From Phycisphaerales bacterium UBA1845 (lineage in GTDB: Bacteria > Planctomycetota > Phycisphaerae > UBA1845), in assembly GCA_002338715.1 (NCBI GenBank), contig DDIR01000012.1, positions 1-7,279 on the forward strand: a stretch of DNA of 7,279 nucleotides, in the 5' to 3' direction. Made by a program: the position numbers and the translations under genes. How positions within the stretch are numbered: the first letter of the stretch is position 1; each line of letters starts with the position of its first letter. Positions 5,733-7,279 of this stretch are shown here, in pieces. The notes beneath the pieces were generated by a model. It saw only the letters and a program-made list of their open reading frames with translations. It was not told the DNA's origin and ran no database searches.

Positions 5733-7172
5733 ATGGACAAACCGGCACTGAGAGACTTTCTCGAACTTCATTACGGTGAATTGGAAGAACTGAACACCGC
5801 CTCCAAACGCGACCGCCTCGAGCGCGTCGACCCCAAGGTGATTGAAGAGCAGCGACGAAAGTATCTCACCGACGAAAAGCGAATCAAAGCCGTCACCGTG
5901 TGCTTCTCCGACCTTGAAGGTCGCTTGCACATGCTCGACTACGACAAGAAGTTTCTCCTCAGCTCGGCAGAGAACCTGACCTTCGACGGTTCAAGCATTC
6001 GCGGATTCACCGAGATCGCAGAATCCGACCTACGCCTCGGTATCGACTGGAGCGCGTTCTATTGGATGCCTTCCGATATCTTCGGGCCGGGCAAAGTCGT
6101 CGTGTTCGGTGAAGTGCAGGACAAAGACGGAACCGCGTTTCGCGCAGATTTTCGCGCACGACTCTCGCAGTTGTCAGAAGAACTCTACAAGAAAGACAAG
6201 ACCGTCGCGCACGTGTCGGCGGAGATCGAAGGCTTTCTCTTTAAAGGGCGCGATGCCGAACGTCGCATCCGCGAGACCGGCGGATTCGAGCCAATCTCAA
6301 CCGGTGGATACTATCACTCGCTTCCGCAGGATCCGCTTCGTCAGTTCATCGACAGTGCAGCCGAAGTGCAGCGGGCGATGGCGTTCTACAACGAAAAGGA
6401 TCACCCCGAAGTCGGTCCGTCTCAGTTCGAAATGAACTTCAGTTATTCGCAGGCGCTCGTCGCTGCCGACCAGATCCAACTGTACAAACTCATCTGTCGC
6501 CAGGTCGCGCAGGCACAGGGCATGACCGCATCGTTCTTGCCCAAACCGATCACCGGAATCAACGGCAGCGGTATGCACACGAACATCTCGATTTCGCGCA
6601 ACAACAAAAACCTGTTCTACGACGCGAAAGACGAGAACAACCTCTCGGCGATGGGCCACCAGTTCATTGGCCGCATCCTCAACAAAGCCGACGACATCTG
6701 CCTCGTCCTCAACCCGAGCGTCAACTCGTACCGACGCCTCGATCCGAATTATGAAGCGCCGAACGAAATCAAATCGTCAGCCGTCAACCGTTCGGCGATG
6801 ATTCGCATCCCGCTCGGAAACGAAAAGTCAGCCCGCATCGAAGTGCGCAGCGTGGCACCCGATGCCAACCCGTATATGCTGATTTACACGCTGCTAAAGA
6901 CAGGTCTCGAAGGACCCGATCCCGACCCGGTCGATCCCGACAAGCGTCCGCGGACCCGCGTGCTGCCCGACAACATCCTGTCAGCCATCCGCCTTTTCAA
7001 GAAGAGCGAATTCATCGCCAACGTTCTCGGCGAAGGCATGCAGTCCAAATACGTCGATCTCAAGCAGATGGCCGCCAACCGCTGCCCACGCGAACTCGGC
7101 ACGCTCATCAAACCGAGCGAGATCATGTTCCACCACGAAGTCACCAACCAGATGCTCTGGAGCCAGTTCTAA
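5733..7172 (+). CDS. glnA: Glutamine synthetase, type I-like (glnA)
   Basis: The enzyme makes glutamine from glutamate, ammonia and ATP, the entry point of ammonia assimilation; type I enzymes are cytosolic dodecamers. The 479-residue product carries the family motifs: FDGSSIRGF (84-92) with ESD at 97-99, EIEGF (164-168, metal-binding Glu), EVGPSQFEMNF (226-236, metal-binding Glu), NGSGMHTN (277-284, His282 for glutamate/ATP), NPSVNSYRRL (327-336) with the flap Glu in YEAP (340-343), and RIEVRSVAP (368-376). About 45 charged residues precede the N-terminal beta-grasp domain. The NLY-type tyrosine motif that is adenylylated in GSI-beta is not seen; the corresponding stretch (about 394-413) is Asp/Pro-rich. 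I prefer the ATG at 5733; an in-frame GTG at 5721 would add four residues, and neither has a strong Shine-Dalgarno. The gene stands alone, with a 633-bp gap upstream and a strong terminator downstream, and no glnB or glnE is next to it. Confidence 0.96.
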   Translation: MDKPALRDFLELHYGELEELNTASKRDRLERVDPKVIEEQRRKYLTDEKRIKAVTVCFSDLEGRLHMLDYDKKFLLSSAENLTFDGSSIRGFTEIAESDLRLGIDWSAFYWMPSDIFGPGKVVVFGEVQDKDGTAFRADFRARLSQLSEELYKKDKTVAHVSAEIEGFLFKGRDAERRIRETGGFEPISTGGYYHSLPQDPLRQFIDSAAEVQRAMAFYNEKDHPEVGPSQFEMNFSYSQALVAADQIQLYKLICRQVAQAQGMTASFLPKPITGINGSGMHTNISISRNNKNLFYDAKDENNLSAMGHQFIGRILNKADDICLVLNPSVNSYRRLDPNYEAPNEIKSSAVNRSAMIRIPLGNEKSARIEVRSVAPDANPYMLIYTLLKTGLEGPDPDPVDPDKRPRTRVLPDNILSAIRLFKKSEFIANVLGEGMQSKYVDLKQMAANRCPRELGTLIKPSEIMFHHEVTNQMLWSQF

Positions 7173-7211
7173 GAAACGCTTCAACATCAAACGCGAAGTT
7201 GAAATACAAAG

Positions 7212-7252
7212 AACGCACCGCCTTCCATCGAAAAGAAGGCGGTGCGTTTTTT
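7212..7252 (+). terminator. Intrinsic terminator of glnA
   Basis: AACGCACCGCCTTC (7212-7225) pairs perfectly with 7235-7248 around a 9-nt loop, and the stem runs into six T residues (7247-7252). It lies about 40 bp past the glnA stop. In the opposite direction the stem is followed by TTCTTTGTATTT, so it may also stop transcription entering from the right. Confidence 0.95.
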
Positions 7253-7279
7253 GTAGGGTGGGCCGTGCCCACCATGTCG
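7253..7279 (+). repeat. REP-like hairpin beginning with GTAG, at the right edge
   Basis: GTAG (7253-7256) is followed by GGTGGGC (7257-7263), a CGT loop, and GCCCACC (7267-7273), a perfect 7-bp hairpin. A GTAG head next to a palindrome is the layout of REP elements mobilised by RAYT (TnpA-REP) transposases. It starts on the base after the glnA terminator T-tract. The window ends here, so the full unit or a partner copy may lie outside. It resembles, but is not the same as, the 303-340/460-497 repeat, which has GGGTGGCC in its flank. Confidence 0.5.

Overview
The window looks like a chromosomal segment of a Gram-negative-type bacterium with moderately high GC. YidC has a large periplasmic P1 domain, which implies an outer-membrane cell plan. 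The gene set (long YidC, a YfcE-like phosphoesterase, a compact type I glutamine synthetase), the weak Shine-Dalgarno sites on several genes and the GTG/TTG starts would fit a planctomycete or relative. That placement is inference from general sequence character, not a demonstrated match.

Layout, left to right. Positions 1-246 (minus) hold the 5' part of an unrecognised acidic protein that runs off the left edge. Positions 247-527 are non-coding and contain two inverted copies of a 38-bp hairpin repeat (303-340 and 460-497) whose stems differ only by compensated base pairs. Four genes then follow on the minus strand, in transcription order from the right: a winged-helix regulator (5087-4776), a beta-class amino-DNA methyltransferase (4645-3773), a calcineurin-like metallophosphoesterase (3603-2764) and the membrane insertase yidC (2606-528). 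Gaps of about 130-170 bp separate them, so they need not form one tight operon. The gap between the phosphoesterase and yidC holds two 8-bp inverted repeats.

A 633-bp gap without a convincing gene (5088-5720) separates the regulator from the divergently transcribed glnA (5733-7172, plus). The regulator end carries a good sigma-70-type promoter with a dyad in its spacer. The glnA end is a conspicuously AT-rich block. glnA ends in a strong intrinsic terminator, followed immediately by a second type of short hairpin repeat that begins with GTAG and lies at the right edge.

Functionally the genes are mixed: membrane protein insertion, ammonia assimilation, a phosphoesterase of unknown substrate, and a solitary DNA methyltransferase beside a small DNA-binding protein. 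No defence cluster, CRISPR array, transposase, tRNA or rRNA is visible. The signals most worth following are the covarying inverted repeat pair, the methyltransferase without a restriction partner, and a glutamine synthetase that appears to lack the adenylylation-site motif.
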